NCBI GenBank assembly: GCA_039820405.1 | Contig: JBCBQC010000009.1 | Span: forward strand, 1 to 64,000 | DNA length: 64,000 nucleotides | Direction of reading: 5' to 3' | Source of the DNA: CALLVY01 sp937899855 | GTDB taxonomy: Bacteria; Bacteroidota; Bacteroidia; Chitinophagales; Saprospiraceae | Shown here: piece by piece, positions 7,567 through 16,131 of the stretch | How the letters are laid out: every line of letters begins with the position of its first letter | Numbering within the stretch: the stretch's first letter is position 1 | The notes under the pieces: model-generated | Seen by the model: only the letters and a program-made list of their open reading frames with translations | Databases searched by the model: none | What the model was told of the DNA's origin: nothing | Made by a program: the position numbers and the translations under genes

Positions 7567-8367
7567 ATGAAAAAACAAGCAAAAGTGAGCCTCGTTGGTG
7601 CCGGTCCCGGCGATGCCGAACTCATTACCCTCAAGGGCTTGCGGGCCCTGCGGTCCGCCGATGTGGTCCTCTACGATGCTCTGGTCAGCAAGGATTTGCT
7701 GCGGGAAGCTCCCACCGATGCCCGCTTGGTTTACGTGGGCAAACGCGCCGGGCGCCACCATTTTAAGCAGGAGGAAATCAACCTGCTCATCGTACAGATG
7801 GCCTTTCAGCACGGGCACGTCGTACGGCTGAAGGGGGGCGATGCCTTCGTCTTTGGTCGGGGGCAGGAAGAGTTGGAATTCGTACGGGCCTTTGGTGTGG
7901 AAGCGCGGGTGATTCCCGGGATTTCGAGTTCGATTGCGGTGGCGGAATTACAGGAGGTGCCACTGACCCGGCGGGGGGTGAGCGAAAGTTTTTGGGTACT
8001 GACGGGAACGACCCGGTCGGGGGAATTGTCGGACGACGTTCGCCTGGCGGCGCAATCGCGGGCGACGGTGGTGATTCTGATGGGGATGCGCAAGCTGGGG
8101 CAGATTGCGGCATTGTTTCGCGATCGGGGCCGGGGAGCGGTGCCGGTGATGGTGGTGCAAAGTGGGTCGACCCGGTCGGAACGCGTGGCGCTGGGAACGG
8201 TCGATACGATCGAAGCGGAGGTGCAGGCGCGGGGGCTGGGCAGTCCCGGAATCATCGTCATCGGAGAAGTGGTGGCCCTACATCCCGACTTGCGGGTGGC
8301 GGCGGAAGTGGCGCAGCAAAAAGTGACGGTTTCTCCTCATCGCCAGTTGCCCTGGCCCAACGCTTAA
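7567..8367 (+). CDS. cobA: Uroporphyrinogen-III C-methyltransferase (SUMT)
   Basis: The enzyme transfers two methyl groups from S-adenosylmethionine to uroporphyrinogen III, giving precorrin-2, the first step of siroheme synthesis. The 266-residue protein opens with VSLVGAGPGDAELITLKG (the SAM-binding signature of tetrapyrrole methylases), then VRLKGGDAFVFGRGQEE and a VIPGISSSIAVAE segment, all diagnostic. I chose ATG at 7567 over an in-frame TTG nine bases upstream because the conserved N-terminus begins directly after it. The gene lies 32 bases after the sulfite reductase and 4 bases before the next siroheme gene, consistent with one operon supplying the reductase's prosthetic group. Confidence 0.95.
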   Translation: MKKQAKVSLVGAGPGDAELITLKGLRALRSADVVLYDALVSKDLLREAPTDARLVYVGKRAGRHHFKQEEINLLIVQMAFQHGHVVRLKGGDAFVFGRGQEELEFVRAFGVEARVIPGISSSIAVAELQEVPLTRRGVSESFWVLTGTTRSGELSDDVRLAAQSRATVVILMGMRKLGQIAALFRDRGRGAVPVMVVQSGSTRSERVALGTVDTIEAEVQARGLGSPGIIVIGEVVALHPDLRVAAEVAQQKVTVSPHRQLPWPNA

Positions 8368-8371
8368 GCTC

Positions 8372-8986
8372 ATGAGTACGTCTAAATCTCGCAATCCACT
8401 GTACCCCATCTTTCTCAAATTACACGAATTGGACCTGCTCATTGTGGGGGCCGGAGAGGTGGGGCACGAAAAGTTGTCCTTTATCCTCAAGAGCAGTCCC
8501 GCCGCGCGCATCACCCTCGTGGCGCCGGACATCTCGCCCAAGGTGCGGGACTTGCTGGCGGGGGGCAATTATCGGGTGACGATCCACCAACGACCCTTTG
8601 CCGCTACCGACGTCATCGAGCAGGACTTGGTCATTGCTGCGACGGATATTCCCGAGCTCAACGAATCGGTGCGGGCGGCGGCGCGGTCCCATCGACGGCT
8701 GGTGAATGTGGCGGACAGCCCGAGTCTCTGTGATTTTTACCTGGGTTCCATCGTTACCAAAGGCCAACTCAAGGTCGCCATTTCGACCAATGGCAAATCG
8801 CCCACTTTGGCCAAGCGCATGCGGCAAATGCTCGAAGCGGTGTTGCCCGAAAACATTGACGATTTGCTCCAAAATCTTAAAATCATCCGCGATCGACTGC
8901 AAGGCGACTTTGCCTACAAGGTAGCCCAACTCAACGAGTTGACGGCCTCGCTGGTCGAATCCCGGGAAGACCAAACCAAGGCTTAA
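8372..8986 (+). CDS. Precorrin-2 dehydrogenase / sirohydrochlorin ferrochelatase
   Basis: This 204-residue protein corresponds to the Met8p/CysG N-terminal module, which oxidises precorrin-2 with NAD and inserts iron to give siroheme. The dinucleotide-binding loop is LLIVGAGEVGHEK (residues 22-34), and the second half has the family pattern NVADSPSLCDFYLGS and ISTNGKSPTLAKRMR. The methyltransferase half of enterobacterial CysG is encoded separately by the gene just upstream, which is the usual arrangement in Bacteroidota and Gram-positives. The start is 4 bases after the previous stop, suggesting translational coupling. Confidence 0.93.
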   Translation: MSTSKSRNPLYPIFLKLHELDLLIVGAGEVGHEKLSFILKSSPAARITLVAPDISPKVRDLLAGGNYRVTIHQRPFAATDVIEQDLVIAATDIPELNESVRAAARSHRRLVNVADSPSLCDFYLGSIVTKGQLKVAISTNGKSPTLAKRMRQMLEAVLPENIDDLLQNLKIIRDRLQGDFAYKVAQLNELTASLVESREDQTKA

Positions 8987-8997
8987 GCCTCCCCGCT

Positions 8998-9705
8998 ATG
9001 AGTACTACCGCCAGCCGTTCCCGCTCCCTTTCCGTCGAACAGCTCAACGCGCGCTTTAGCCCGTTGACCTTTCGCGAGCGCCTCGAAACGCTCTACGATT
9101 ATTTTGCCGAACCCGAGGTTTTGTACACCTCTTCCTTCGGCACCAAATCCGTTTTTTTATTGCACCTGATCCACCAGATCCGCCCCTCGCAGCCGGTACA
9201 CTTTATCGACACGACCTACCACTTTCCCGAAACCGTGGCCTACCGTGAGCAGTTGGTCGAACGCTTTCAACTCCGGGTGGTCGACGTACGGCCCAAGGCG
9301 GAGGAAAACCAGGTCACCCGCGAGCAGGAGTGGTGGAAGGAACATCCCCGGATGTGCTGTAGCGTCAACAAGGTCGTTCCCCTCCAACCCATCGTCGCCC
9401 GGCACCGGGTTTGGCTCAGTGGCTTGATGGCTGGCCAGACGACTTTTCGATCGCACCTGCGGGTGTTTGAACAGCAGGGCGACATCCTCAAATTTCATCC
9501 CCTGATCGATATTGATGAAGGTGAATTTCACTACCACCTTTCCTACCACCAATTGCCGCGGCACCCGCTCGAAAGTCAGGGTTATGGCTCGATTGGCTGT
9601 ACGCACTGTACGGCCCGGGGCGACGGTCGCAGCGGCCGTTGGCAGGGAAGGGAGAAAACCGAATGTGGCCTTCATCCCAATTTTTACACCAGAAAAGATG
9701 CTTAA
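8998..9705 (+). CDS. cysH: Assimilatory adenylylsulfate (APS) reductase, 4Fe-4S type
   Basis: The enzyme reduces activated sulfate to sulfite. The 235-residue protein has TSSFGTKSVF near residue 44 (PP-loop-like nucleotide site), a cysteine pair C120/C121 in MCCSVNKVVPL and a second pair C201/C204 in GCTHCTARG, which ligate the 4Fe-4S cluster, and the redox-active C223 in KTECGLH. The presence of the two cluster pairs marks it as APS rather than PAPS reductase. Its product, sulfite, is the substrate of the first gene of the operon. No sulfate transporter or ATP sulfurylase gene is in the window, so these must lie elsewhere. Confidence 0.93.
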   Translation: MSTTASRSRSLSVEQLNARFSPLTFRERLETLYDYFAEPEVLYTSSFGTKSVFLLHLIHQIRPSQPVHFIDTTYHFPETVAYREQLVERFQLRVVDVRPKAEENQVTREQEWWKEHPRMCCSVNKVVPLQPIVARHRVWLSGLMAGQTTFRSHLRVFEQQGDILKFHPLIDIDEGEFHYHLSYHQLPRHPLESQGYGSIGCTHCTARGDGRSGRWQGREKTECGLHPNFYTRKDA

Positions 9706-9707
9706 AA

Positions 9708-10712
9708 ATGACTCAGACTGACTTACTCATCGTGGGCGCCGGCCCGGTTGGATTGTTTACCGTATTTGAAGCGGGCTTGCTCAAACTGCGCTGCCACCTC
9801 ATCGATACCCTGCCCCAGCCCGGTGGGCAGTGCCGGGAGATTTATCCCAAGAAGCCGATTTACGACATTCCCGGTTTTCCTTCTATTCTGGCGGGTGATT
9901 TGATCGATAATTTGCTGGAGCAAATCGCGCCATTCAAACCCGGATTTACCCTGGGCGAACGGGCGGAGCGCATCCAAAAAACGGCGGATGGCCAGTTTTT
10001 GCTGACCACCAATCGGGGGACGGAGATACAGGCGCCCGTGATCGTCATCGCGGGGGGACTGGGTTGTTTTGAGCCCCGCAAGCCGCCCATCGAGAACTTG
10101 GCGCGCTTTGAGGACAAGGGGGTGGAGTACATCATCAAGGATCCCGAATTTTACCGCGACAAACGGGTCGTGCTCGCTGGGGGGGGAGATTCGGCCCTCG
10201 ACTGGACGATTTACCTCAGCGAGGTGGCCCGCGAAGTGACCCTCATTCACCGCCGCTCCCAATTTCGCGGGGCGCCCGATTCGGTCGAGAAGGTGCGCGA
10301 ACTGGCCCGCTCGGGGCGGCTCCAATTGCTGACCGATGCCGAAGCCGTGGGCTTGCGGGGCAATGGGAAATTGACCGATGTCGTCATCAAACACAAACGC
10401 GATGGCGAACGGATTCAGGATACCGACCACTTCGTACCGCTGTTTGGGCTTTCTCCCAAGCTGGGCCCCATTGCCGATTGGGGCCTGAGCATCACCAAAA
10501 ACGCCATCGAAGTGAATACCTTTGATTACAGCACCAATATTCCGGGAATCTACGCCATTGGGGACATCAATACCTATCCCGGAAAGCTCAAGCTGATTCT
10601 CTGCGGATTTCACGAGGGAACCCTCATGGTGCAGTCGGCCTTCCGTCACATCCATCCCGATAAAAAGGTGAGTTTTAAATACACTACCGTCAACGGGGTA
10701 ACGGGCTTCTAG
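9708..10712 (+). CDS. Ferredoxin/flavodoxin-NADP reductase, thioredoxin-reductase-like type
   Basis: The 334-residue flavoprotein starts DLLIVGAGPVGLF (FAD-binding GxGxxG), has a second nucleotide motif VLAGGGDSALDW near residue 160 for NADPH, and ends with an FAD-site ATG motif, IYAIGDINTYPGK. It has the thioredoxin reductase fold but no CxxC pair between the two domains, which is the mark of the YumC-type ferredoxin-NADP reductases. ATG at 9708 follows the cysH stop by two bases and precedes the conserved FAD motif directly. In this operon it most likely makes the reduced ferredoxin (or equivalent) used by sulfite reductase and possibly by APS reductase. Confidence 0.9.
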   Translation: MTQTDLLIVGAGPVGLFTVFEAGLLKLRCHLIDTLPQPGGQCREIYPKKPIYDIPGFPSILAGDLIDNLLEQIAPFKPGFTLGERAERIQKTADGQFLLTTNRGTEIQAPVIVIAGGLGCFEPRKPPIENLARFEDKGVEYIIKDPEFYRDKRVVLAGGGDSALDWTIYLSEVAREVTLIHRRSQFRGAPDSVEKVRELARSGRLQLLTDAEAVGLRGNGKLTDVVIKHKRDGERIQDTDHFVPLFGLSPKLGPIADWGLSITKNAIEVNTFDYSTNIPGIYAIGDINTYPGKLKLILCGFHEGTLMVQSAFRHIHPDKKVSFKYTTVNGVTGF

Positions 10713-10807
10713 CTGGGGCTTGGGGGGCCCGCCTGCGCTCGGGATTTGGGGGGGAGAAGTAGTGGTGCAATCGTTTTTTTTGCTTTTCTTTGTGAGCAAA
10801 ACGCACC

Positions 10808-12409
10808 ATGATTGCTCGCCTCCTTCCCGCGGTGTTTTTGCTCGGTTTGATCGCTTGTCGACAGAGTCCCCCCGCCGGCCTCACCGCCACTACTACCGAA
10901 ACCCAAGCCCACCTCAGTCCCGAAGAACGCTTTGGAGAGCTCTTTATCGCCGCCCAATTGGGGGACGTCTTTCCCGATTCGAAGACCTTTGTGGACTGTA
11001 CGCCCAAGACCACGACGGCGGAAGTGATGCAGCGTTTTGAGAGCGAAAAGGTCCTACCCGATTTTGACATTGCTCGCTTTGTCAAAGCCAATTTTGACCT
11101 GCCCATCCAGCACAGCTCGGGCTTCCAGTCGGATACTTCGCGGTCGGTCCGCGAGCACATCAATAGCCTCTGGCCGGTACTGACCCGCCAGGCCGATACG
11201 TCGACGCGGAGTACCTTGCTGTCGCTTCCCGAGCCCTACATCGTCCCCGGAGGACGGTTTGGTGAAATCTACTATTGGGACAGCTACTTCACCATCCTGG
11301 GCTTGCAGGCGGCGGGAAAACGGGAGATGATCGAGCGTATGGCCGATAATTTTTCTACCCTCATCGACCGGGTGGGGTATATTCCCAATGGCAACCGTAC
11401 TTATTTTTTGGGACGTTCCCAACCGCCTTTTTATGCGTTGATTGTCAGATTGCTAGCGGAGGAAAAGGGACCGGAAACCCTAAATAAATACCTCCCCTTC
11501 TTGGAAAAGGAATACGGTTTTTGGATGGAGGGGCTGTCTTCTCTGAGTCCGAGTCAACCCACGCACCGCCGTTTGGTCCGGCTGGAGGACGGCTCGATCC
11601 TCAACCGCTACTGGGACGACCGTCCCGTACCGCGGCCGGAGTCCTACCGCGAGGACGTAAGCCTCGCCAAAGATGTGGAGCGTCCCGCGCAAGAGCTTTA
11701 CCGGGACATTCGCGCCGCTTGTGAATCGGGCTGGGATTTTAGTAGCCGCTGGTTTAAAGACGGCCAGTACCTGTCCTCCATTCACACCACCGACCTCATT
11801 CCCGTCGATCTCAATGCCCTACTCTACCACCTGGAGCAATTGCTCGCCGAGGCCCACGCCGTAGCGGAGCAGGAAGAAGAGGCAAGCCTCTACCGGCAGC
11901 GTGCCGCCCAGCGTCAGGCGGCGCTACTGCGGTATTGCTGGGACGAGGCCGCCCAGTTTTTTGTGGACTACGACTTTGTGGAGCGTCGGTCCAGCCCGCG
12001 GCTGTCTCTGGCGGGCTTGTTTCCGCTCTATTTCGAAATGTGTAGCCCCGAGCGTGGCCAGGCCGTTGCCCAACGGGTAGAACAGGACTTTCTTCAGCCC
12101 GGGGGAGTGGTCACTACCCTGGCCGGTACGGGGCAGCAATGGGATTCTCCCAACGGTTGGGCTCCGCTCCAGTGGATGACCATTGAGGGCCTGCGTCGGT
12201 ACGAGGCCAATGCCCTTGCGGATACGATTAAGACCCGCTGGGTAGCCCTCAATACGCGGGTGTATCGGGAGACGGGAAAAATGGTGGAGAAGTACAACGT
12301 AATGGACGTCGGTTTGGAAGCTGGTGGGGGGGAGTACCCCGTACAGGATGGCTTTGGCTGGACCAATGGGGTGTTGTTGCGTTTGTTATCCGAAGACACT
12401 CCCAAGTAA
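10808..12409 (+). CDS. treA: Alpha,alpha-trehalase, GH37 family lipoprotein
   Basis: The 533-residue enzyme hydrolyses trehalose to two glucose. Both trehalase signatures are present: PGGRFGEIYYWDSYF near residue 148 and QWDSPNGWAPLQW near residue 443. The presumed catalytic acid is the Asp of ESGWDFSSRW, and the base is the Glu of GGGEYPVQDGFGWTNG near the C-terminus. The N-terminus is a lipoprotein signal (LLGLIACRQ), placing the enzyme in the periplasm or on the outer membrane. The gene for an aldose-1-epimerase-like protein follows 19 bases later and could act on released sugars. The 95-base gap after the sulfur operon has no clear terminator. Confidence 0.95.
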   Translation: MIARLLPAVFLLGLIACRQSPPAGLTATTTETQAHLSPEERFGELFIAAQLGDVFPDSKTFVDCTPKTTTAEVMQRFESEKVLPDFDIARFVKANFDLPIQHSSGFQSDTSRSVREHINSLWPVLTRQADTSTRSTLLSLPEPYIVPGGRFGEIYYWDSYFTILGLQAAGKREMIERMADNFSTLIDRVGYIPNGNRTYFLGRSQPPFYALIVRLLAEEKGPETLNKYLPFLEKEYGFWMEGLSSLSPSQPTHRRLVRLEDGSILNRYWDDRPVPRPESYREDVSLAKDVERPAQELYRDIRAACESGWDFSSRWFKDGQYLSSIHTTDLIPVDLNALLYHLEQLLAEAHAVAEQEEEASLYRQRAAQRQAALLRYCWDEAAQFFVDYDFVERRSSPRLSLAGLFPLYFEMCSPERGQAVAQRVEQDFLQPGGVVTTLAGTGQQWDSPNGWAPLQWMTIEGLRRYEANALADTIKTRWVALNTRVYRETGKMVEKYNVMDVGLEAGGGEYPVQDGFGWTNGVLLRLLSEDTPK

Positions 12410-12428
12410 ATCGAAAACCACCCAAATC

Positions 12429-13370
12429 ATGTACGAATACGAAAAAGATACTTTTGCGGGACTCGAACGCTATCGCGTTTTTCATCCGGGCTCCGGGAAC
12501 AGCTGCACGGTCATTCCCGGTCACGGCGGTCACCTCCAGGAGGTGCTGTTGGGCGGCGTTTCGGTGATCGATGGTTTTGAAACGGAGGAGGAGCTGGAAA
12601 AGAATTTTAAGAGCAAGAGCGCCTTGCTGTTCCCCTTTCCCAACCGACTCAAGGCGGGCCGCTACGAGCATGCCGGACAGCATTACCAATTTCCGATCAA
12701 TAATCCCGCCACCGGCAATGCCATCCACGGTATCGGGCGACGGGTGGACATGACCTTGCACTCGATCGAGCTAGGAGAGGAGGAGGCGGATTTGCACCTG
12801 CGCTACGAGTATACGGGCGACAATCCCGCTTATCCCTTTGCCTTCGCCTTTAGTCTGTCCTACTATTTCCGCGCCGACGGAAGGTTCGACCTTTCTTTGG
12901 GGCTCCACAATTTCAGCAACGTCCCGATTCCCGCGGGCATTGGTTGGCATCCGTATTTCAAGTTGGGCGAATCGGTAGATGCCCTGGAGCTCAAAATGCC
13001 CCCGGTTCACCAGATTCAAATCGACGAGTACATGATTCCGACGGGCGCGCAATCGCCCTATCGGACCTTTCAAGACTTTCGTCCCATTGGGGATACCACT
13101 TTGGACAATGGTTTTTACCTACCCGAACAAGGTGGCCGAGCCGAGGTGATGCTCCGCAAAGGGCCACAACAATTGCATTACTGGCAGGAAACGGGGTCGG
13201 GGAAGTACAATTTTATCCAGGTTTATACCCCACCGAGCCGAAAAAGCCTGGCGCTAGAACCGATGACTTGCAACATCGATGCCTTCAACAATGGCGACGG
13301 CCTACAGGTGTTGGAGCCGGGGCAGGGGGTGATGGGGCGCTGTGGTTTTTACTTGATGCAAAACGGATAG
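12429..13370 (+). CDS. Aldose 1-epimerase family protein
   Basis: The 313-residue protein has the galactose mutarotase-like fold pattern: PFPNRLKAGRY (residues 69-79), NAIHG with H100, and GIGWHPYFKLG with H174, the two histidines expected at the active site. A Glu in LALEPMTC near the C-terminus fits the general base. It probably interconverts alpha and beta anomers of a free aldose, perhaps glucose from the adjacent trehalase, although relatives of this subgroup can act on phosphorylated sugars. No signal peptide is seen, so it should be cytoplasmic while trehalase is exported. The start at 12429 was chosen over in-frame codons inside the trehalase gene. Confidence 0.88.
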   Translation: MYEYEKDTFAGLERYRVFHPGSGNSCTVIPGHGGHLQEVLLGGVSVIDGFETEEELEKNFKSKSALLFPFPNRLKAGRYEHAGQHYQFPINNPATGNAIHGIGRRVDMTLHSIELGEEEADLHLRYEYTGDNPAYPFAFAFSLSYYFRADGRFDLSLGLHNFSNVPIPAGIGWHPYFKLGESVDALELKMPPVHQIQIDEYMIPTGAQSPYRTFQDFRPIGDTTLDNGFYLPEQGGRAEVMLRKGPQQLHYWQETGSGKYNFIQVYTPPSRKSLALEPMTCNIDAFNNGDGLQVLEPGQGVMGRCGFYLMQNG

Positions 13371-13894
13371 CTCGGAGATGGTCGGGTCCCATTTCCTCTA
13401 ATCGCCAGTTTCTTTTGGTCGCGTGGTCGGTATCATTTGGGGGGAGGGAATGGTGGATCGCTGATAGCGGCATCGTGTTGGGTGATGGGAGAGTCGTCCT
13501 GCTTACCCAGGGTACCCAGAGTAGAGGAGTAGAGGAGACATAGCATATGCCGCATCAATTTTTAGAGCAGCAAAGGGCAAATTTGGGGAGCGGGCAGAAT
13601 TTCGCCCAGTGGGCGGGACCCGCCCTCAAGGTGCCGACGTTGACGGTACCCCTTCGCGGCTACCACACCGCAGCATGGCTCCGCCAAACCCAGCCTAGAA
13701 CCCTAGTCCTAGTGGAGTAAAAAATGATCTCTTCCCTCCTCGCGAACTAGAGAAAAGACGCTACATAGACGCTTTTCACCACAAAATTCCATAAACCCCA
13801 CCCGGCCAATAGCGAAAAATAAGGGCTAAGTAGCTGATAATCAAAGTGAAAAAAGTTTGAATTTTTTTATTCCTAAATCGTATTATTGCGATGA
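13371..13894. other. Gene-free interval with one copy of an intergenic repeat
   Basis: No ORF here has a recognisable domain or a plausible start. Bases 13592-13825 resemble 55134-55394 and contain two GC-rich hairpins. The last 50 bases are AT-rich. The aldose epimerase gene reads in from the left and the MoxR gene reads in from the right, so this is a region between converging transcripts. Confidence 0.6.
13592..13825. repeat. Dispersed intergenic repeat, copy 1
   Basis: The left end (13592-13635) is nearly identical to 55138-55182, including CAGAATTTCGCCCA, the stem GGGCGGG-A-CCCGCCC, and CTCAAGGT. After a diverged middle, the right part shares CATAGACGCTTTT, then AAAATTCCATAA, then GAAAAATAAGGG, in the same order and at similar spacing. 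The left end holds two hairpins. No ORF or transposase is present. Confidence 0.7.
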
Positions 13895-14734
13895 CTAGTA
13901 CCTCCGGTCACGGGTGAGGAGGGCCCGCAACAGCTCGATGTCTTGCTCGTTTTTGATCAGGGCACCCAGGTGGGGGGGAAGACTGGCTTCCAAGTTGATG
14001 GCCGAGAGGTCCGTAGCCTGGAGTTTTTCGAAGAGCAGCAATTTTAGCCAGTCGATCAGCTCGCTGGTGGAGGGTTTTTTCTTGACGCCCCGTACCTCCC
14101 GCAGTTCGTAGAATAGCCGCATGGCCTGGCCGACCAGTTCCGTTTCGATGTTGGGAAAGTGTACGTCTACGATGCTTTGCATGGTGGCCTTATCGGGGAA
14201 GCGGATGTAGTGGAACAAACAGCGCCGGAGAAAGGCGTCGGGCAGGTCCTTTTCGTTGTTGGAGGTGATGATGACGATGGGTCGGTGGGTCGCGCGGATG
14301 GTTTGGCCCAGCTCGTAAACAAAGAATTCCATCTTGTCCAGTTCGAGCAGCAGGTCGTTGGGAAACTCGATATCTGCCTTGTCGATTTCATCGATCAGGA
14401 GAATGACGGAAGCCTCGGCTTGGAAAGCTTCCCAGAGTTTGCCTTTTTTGATGTAGTGGGCAATGTTTTCTACTTGATCGTTGCCGAGTTGCGAGTCGCG
14501 AAGGCGGGAGACGGCATCGTATTCGTAAAGCCCCTGCTGGGCGAGGGTCGTCGATTTGATGTGCCACGTGATGATGGGCTTCCCCAGGGCCCGAGCAATC
14601 TCGTGGGCCAGCAGGGTCTTGCCCGTTCCGGGTTCGCCCTTGACCAGTAGTGGCTTTTTCAGGTGGATGGCGGCGTTGACCGCAATCTGTAGCTCTTCGG
14701 TAGCAACGTAGTGCTCGGTTCCGGTAAATTTCAT
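13895..14734 (-). CDS. MoxR family AAA+ ATPase
   Basis: The 279-residue protein carries Walker A GEPGTGKT (residues 33-40), Walker B ILLIDEIDKAD near residue 112, sensor 1 at IITSNNEKDLP, and an arginine finger region (FLRRCLF). This is the MoxR subclass that usually works with von Willebrand factor A proteins as a chaperone or metal-insertion machine. No VWA gene is adjacent on either side, so its partner would be encoded elsewhere. A 7/8 match to the -7 box ends only five bases before the ATG, so the transcript may be leaderless. Confidence 0.9.
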   Translation of the reverse strand: MKFTGTEHYVATEELQIAVNAAIHLKKPLLVKGEPGTGKTLLAHEIARALGKPIITWHIKSTTLAQQGLYEYDAVSRLRDSQLGNDQVENIAHYIKKGKLWEAFQAEASVILLIDEIDKADIEFPNDLLLELDKMEFFVYELGQTIRATHRPIVIITSNNEKDLPDAFLRRCLFHYIRFPDKATMQSIVDVHFPNIETELVGQAMRLFYELREVRGVKKKPSTSELIDWLKLLLFEKLQATDLSAINLEASLPPHLGALIKNEQDIELLRALLTRDRRY

Positions 14735-14738
14735 GCAC

Positions 14739-14746
14739 TAAAAGTA
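14739..14746 (-). promoter_or_regulatory. Candidate -7 box at the MoxR gene start
   Basis: On the minus strand the bases read TACTTTTA, one mismatch from TAnnTTTG, with the start codon ending at 14734. The expected transcription start would fall at or next to the ATG. Low-complexity AT-rich sequence makes a chance match possible. Confidence 0.3.
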
Positions 14747-14805
14747 AGAAGAGATCAGCAAAAGGGCCCTACATTTGGGACCCAAACCGCTCTAAAGATA
14801 AAAAT

Positions 14806-15465
14806 ATGGACCTCGCATCATTTTGGGACTCGTTTTTACTGGCCGCCGAGAGCGAAGGATTTTTCTACTGGTCGGAATTGCTGGCGGTCATGACGGGAAT
14901 CGTTTACGTCGTCCTGGCTACGCGGAGCAATCCTTGGTGTTGGCCCTGGGGAATTGTCAGCTCCGCCCTGTGGGCCTACGCGGCGTACGTGCTCTTTGAT
15001 TTGTACGTTGATGCATTGTTGCAGTTGTTTTACGTGGGGATGGGAATCGTCGGTTGGCAGCAGTGGCGTCGTGGAGCAGAAGGGGAGGTGCGTCCCGTAA
15101 GTCGCCTGCGCAGCTCGGAGCATTTGGCAATTGTGGGGGTTGGTTTGGCCCTAGCCTTACCCATCGGGTTCTTTTTTGCGGAATATACGCCCGCAGCCGC
15201 CACCTACATCGATGCTTGGACGACGGTATTTTCTGTCTTGGCCACCATTTTGGTCGTAAAGCGCAAATTGGAGAACTGGTTGTACTGGATCGCGATCGAT
15301 GCGGTTTACGTTTATCTGTATTACACGCGGGGAGGATATCTCTTTGCCCTGCTTTTTGTGGCGTACACCATTATCGCCATTATCGGCTACCGGGCCTGGT
15401 GGCGGGAGTGGAAGGCCAACGGCCAAAAAGGCAGGAGTGCCAGATCGTTGGATCATGTGGTTTAG
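14806..15465 (+). CDS. pnuC: PnuC-family nicotinamide riboside/mononucleotide transporter
   Basis: The 219-residue membrane protein has about seven hydrophobic segments and the PnuC fingerprint: SNPWCWPWGIVSS near residue 41, FYVGMGIVGWQQW near 75, and ENWLYWIAIDAVYVYLYY near 155. It imports an NAD precursor, usually nicotinamide riboside, by facilitated diffusion, with phosphorylation trapping it inside. No NadR-type kinase gene is adjacent. The gene starts 72 bases from the divergent MoxR gene. A short stem-loop with a T-run at 15506-15529 may end the transcript. Confidence 0.92.
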   Translation: MDLASFWDSFLLAAESEGFFYWSELLAVMTGIVYVVLATRSNPWCWPWGIVSSALWAYAAYVLFDLYVDALLQLFYVGMGIVGWQQWRRGAEGEVRPVSRLRSSEHLAIVGVGLALALPIGFFFAEYTPAAATYIDAWTTVFSVLATILVVKRKLENWLYWIAIDAVYVYLYYTRGGYLFALLFVAYTIIAIIGYRAWWREWKANGQKGRSARSLDHVV

Positions 15466-15505
15466 CGGGTCCTTTCTCCAACTCACCAACACTCCCTTTT
15501 TGCCA

Positions 15506-15529
15506 ACCTTCTTTCGGTGAAGGTGTTTT
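15506..15529 (+). terminator. Weak terminator candidate after pnuC
   Basis: ACCTTC (15506-15511) pairs with GAAGGT (15519-15524) around a 7-base loop and is followed by GTTTTC. The stem is only six pairs and the T-run four, so termination is uncertain. Confidence 0.4.
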
Positions 15530-16081
15530 CTATATGGACACGGACATAGCACGTACCGTGATCAATTCCTGGGAGTATAGATCATTCATCGCGGTGACAC
15601 TTGCTTGGGTTGCGCTTGGGTGCGACCCCTACCGGGGACTGTTTATGGCCAGCAATATCGGAAGTGAAATTAGCCTTGATTTCTCAACTGCTACGACGAA
15701 AAATAAGCAATTCCCACCAAATGGGCAACCACCCCTCTCAACAAACCCGATAAAAAACATCGGCGAGCAATAAGCTCCTCCTCCGGGAGTTCCGATTCGA
15801 CCGCGTAAGGGATCAGAGGACGGATAAATTTCCCGGGAGGTGGAGCACTAGTAGAGGTTCTTTGATCCAAAAACACAAAAATTAACCATGATTTGGATAA
15901 TTGCAGCACAAAGGTAGTTACTGGGTCGAACGGCACCGATTTTTACGCCCGGACAAAGCTTAGACAGCATTGTTAAGGCGTCCGAAAAACGAGGCCTGAA
16001 AGTTTTATTTAGAAAAAATCTAAATAAAAACACCCCCGCCAAAATTGCAAATCATGGCCTTTTTTAGTCGCAAAAGCTTCC
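15530..16081. other. Gene-free interval between pnuC and the nqr operon
   Basis: No ORF here has a recognisable product. The notable content is an exact -7 box on the minus strand (15909-15916) that would direct transcription away from nqrA into the gap, and a small stem CCGAT-ATCGG with an A-rich loop near 15747-15765. A short untranslated RNA or tiny peptide gene is possible but not shown. Confidence 0.4.
15909..15916 (-). promoter_or_regulatory. Orphan -7 box reading leftward
   Basis: The minus strand reads TACCTTTG, an exact match to TAnnTTTG. No annotated gene lies downstream before pnuC converges. The first ATG (15889) opens only a 13-codon ORF. Confidence 0.35.
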
Positions 16082-16089
16082 TATCTTTG
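16082..16089 (+). promoter_or_regulatory. -7 promoter element of the nqr operon
   Basis: TATCTTTG is an exact match to the Bacteroidota -7 consensus, with a T-rich tract at 16060-16065 in the place of the -33 element. Transcription would start near 16095, about 37 bases before the TTG start of nqrA. This supports that early start and rules out a promoter further inside the gene. Confidence 0.7.
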
Positions 16090-16131
16090 CGGTGATTTGA
16101 TACTTATTTTAGAAACAAAACCTAGATAGTC

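Noticed and set aside
9723..10799. A 358-codon minus-strand frame opposite the ferredoxin-NADP reductase
   Set aside because: The plus-strand reductase has clear FAD and NADPH motifs; the opposite frame has no recognisable domain.
15691..15936. An 81-codon minus-strand ORF in the pnuC-nqrA gap
   Set aside because: Its start lies upstream of the -7 box that would transcribe it, and the sequence has no recognisable domain.
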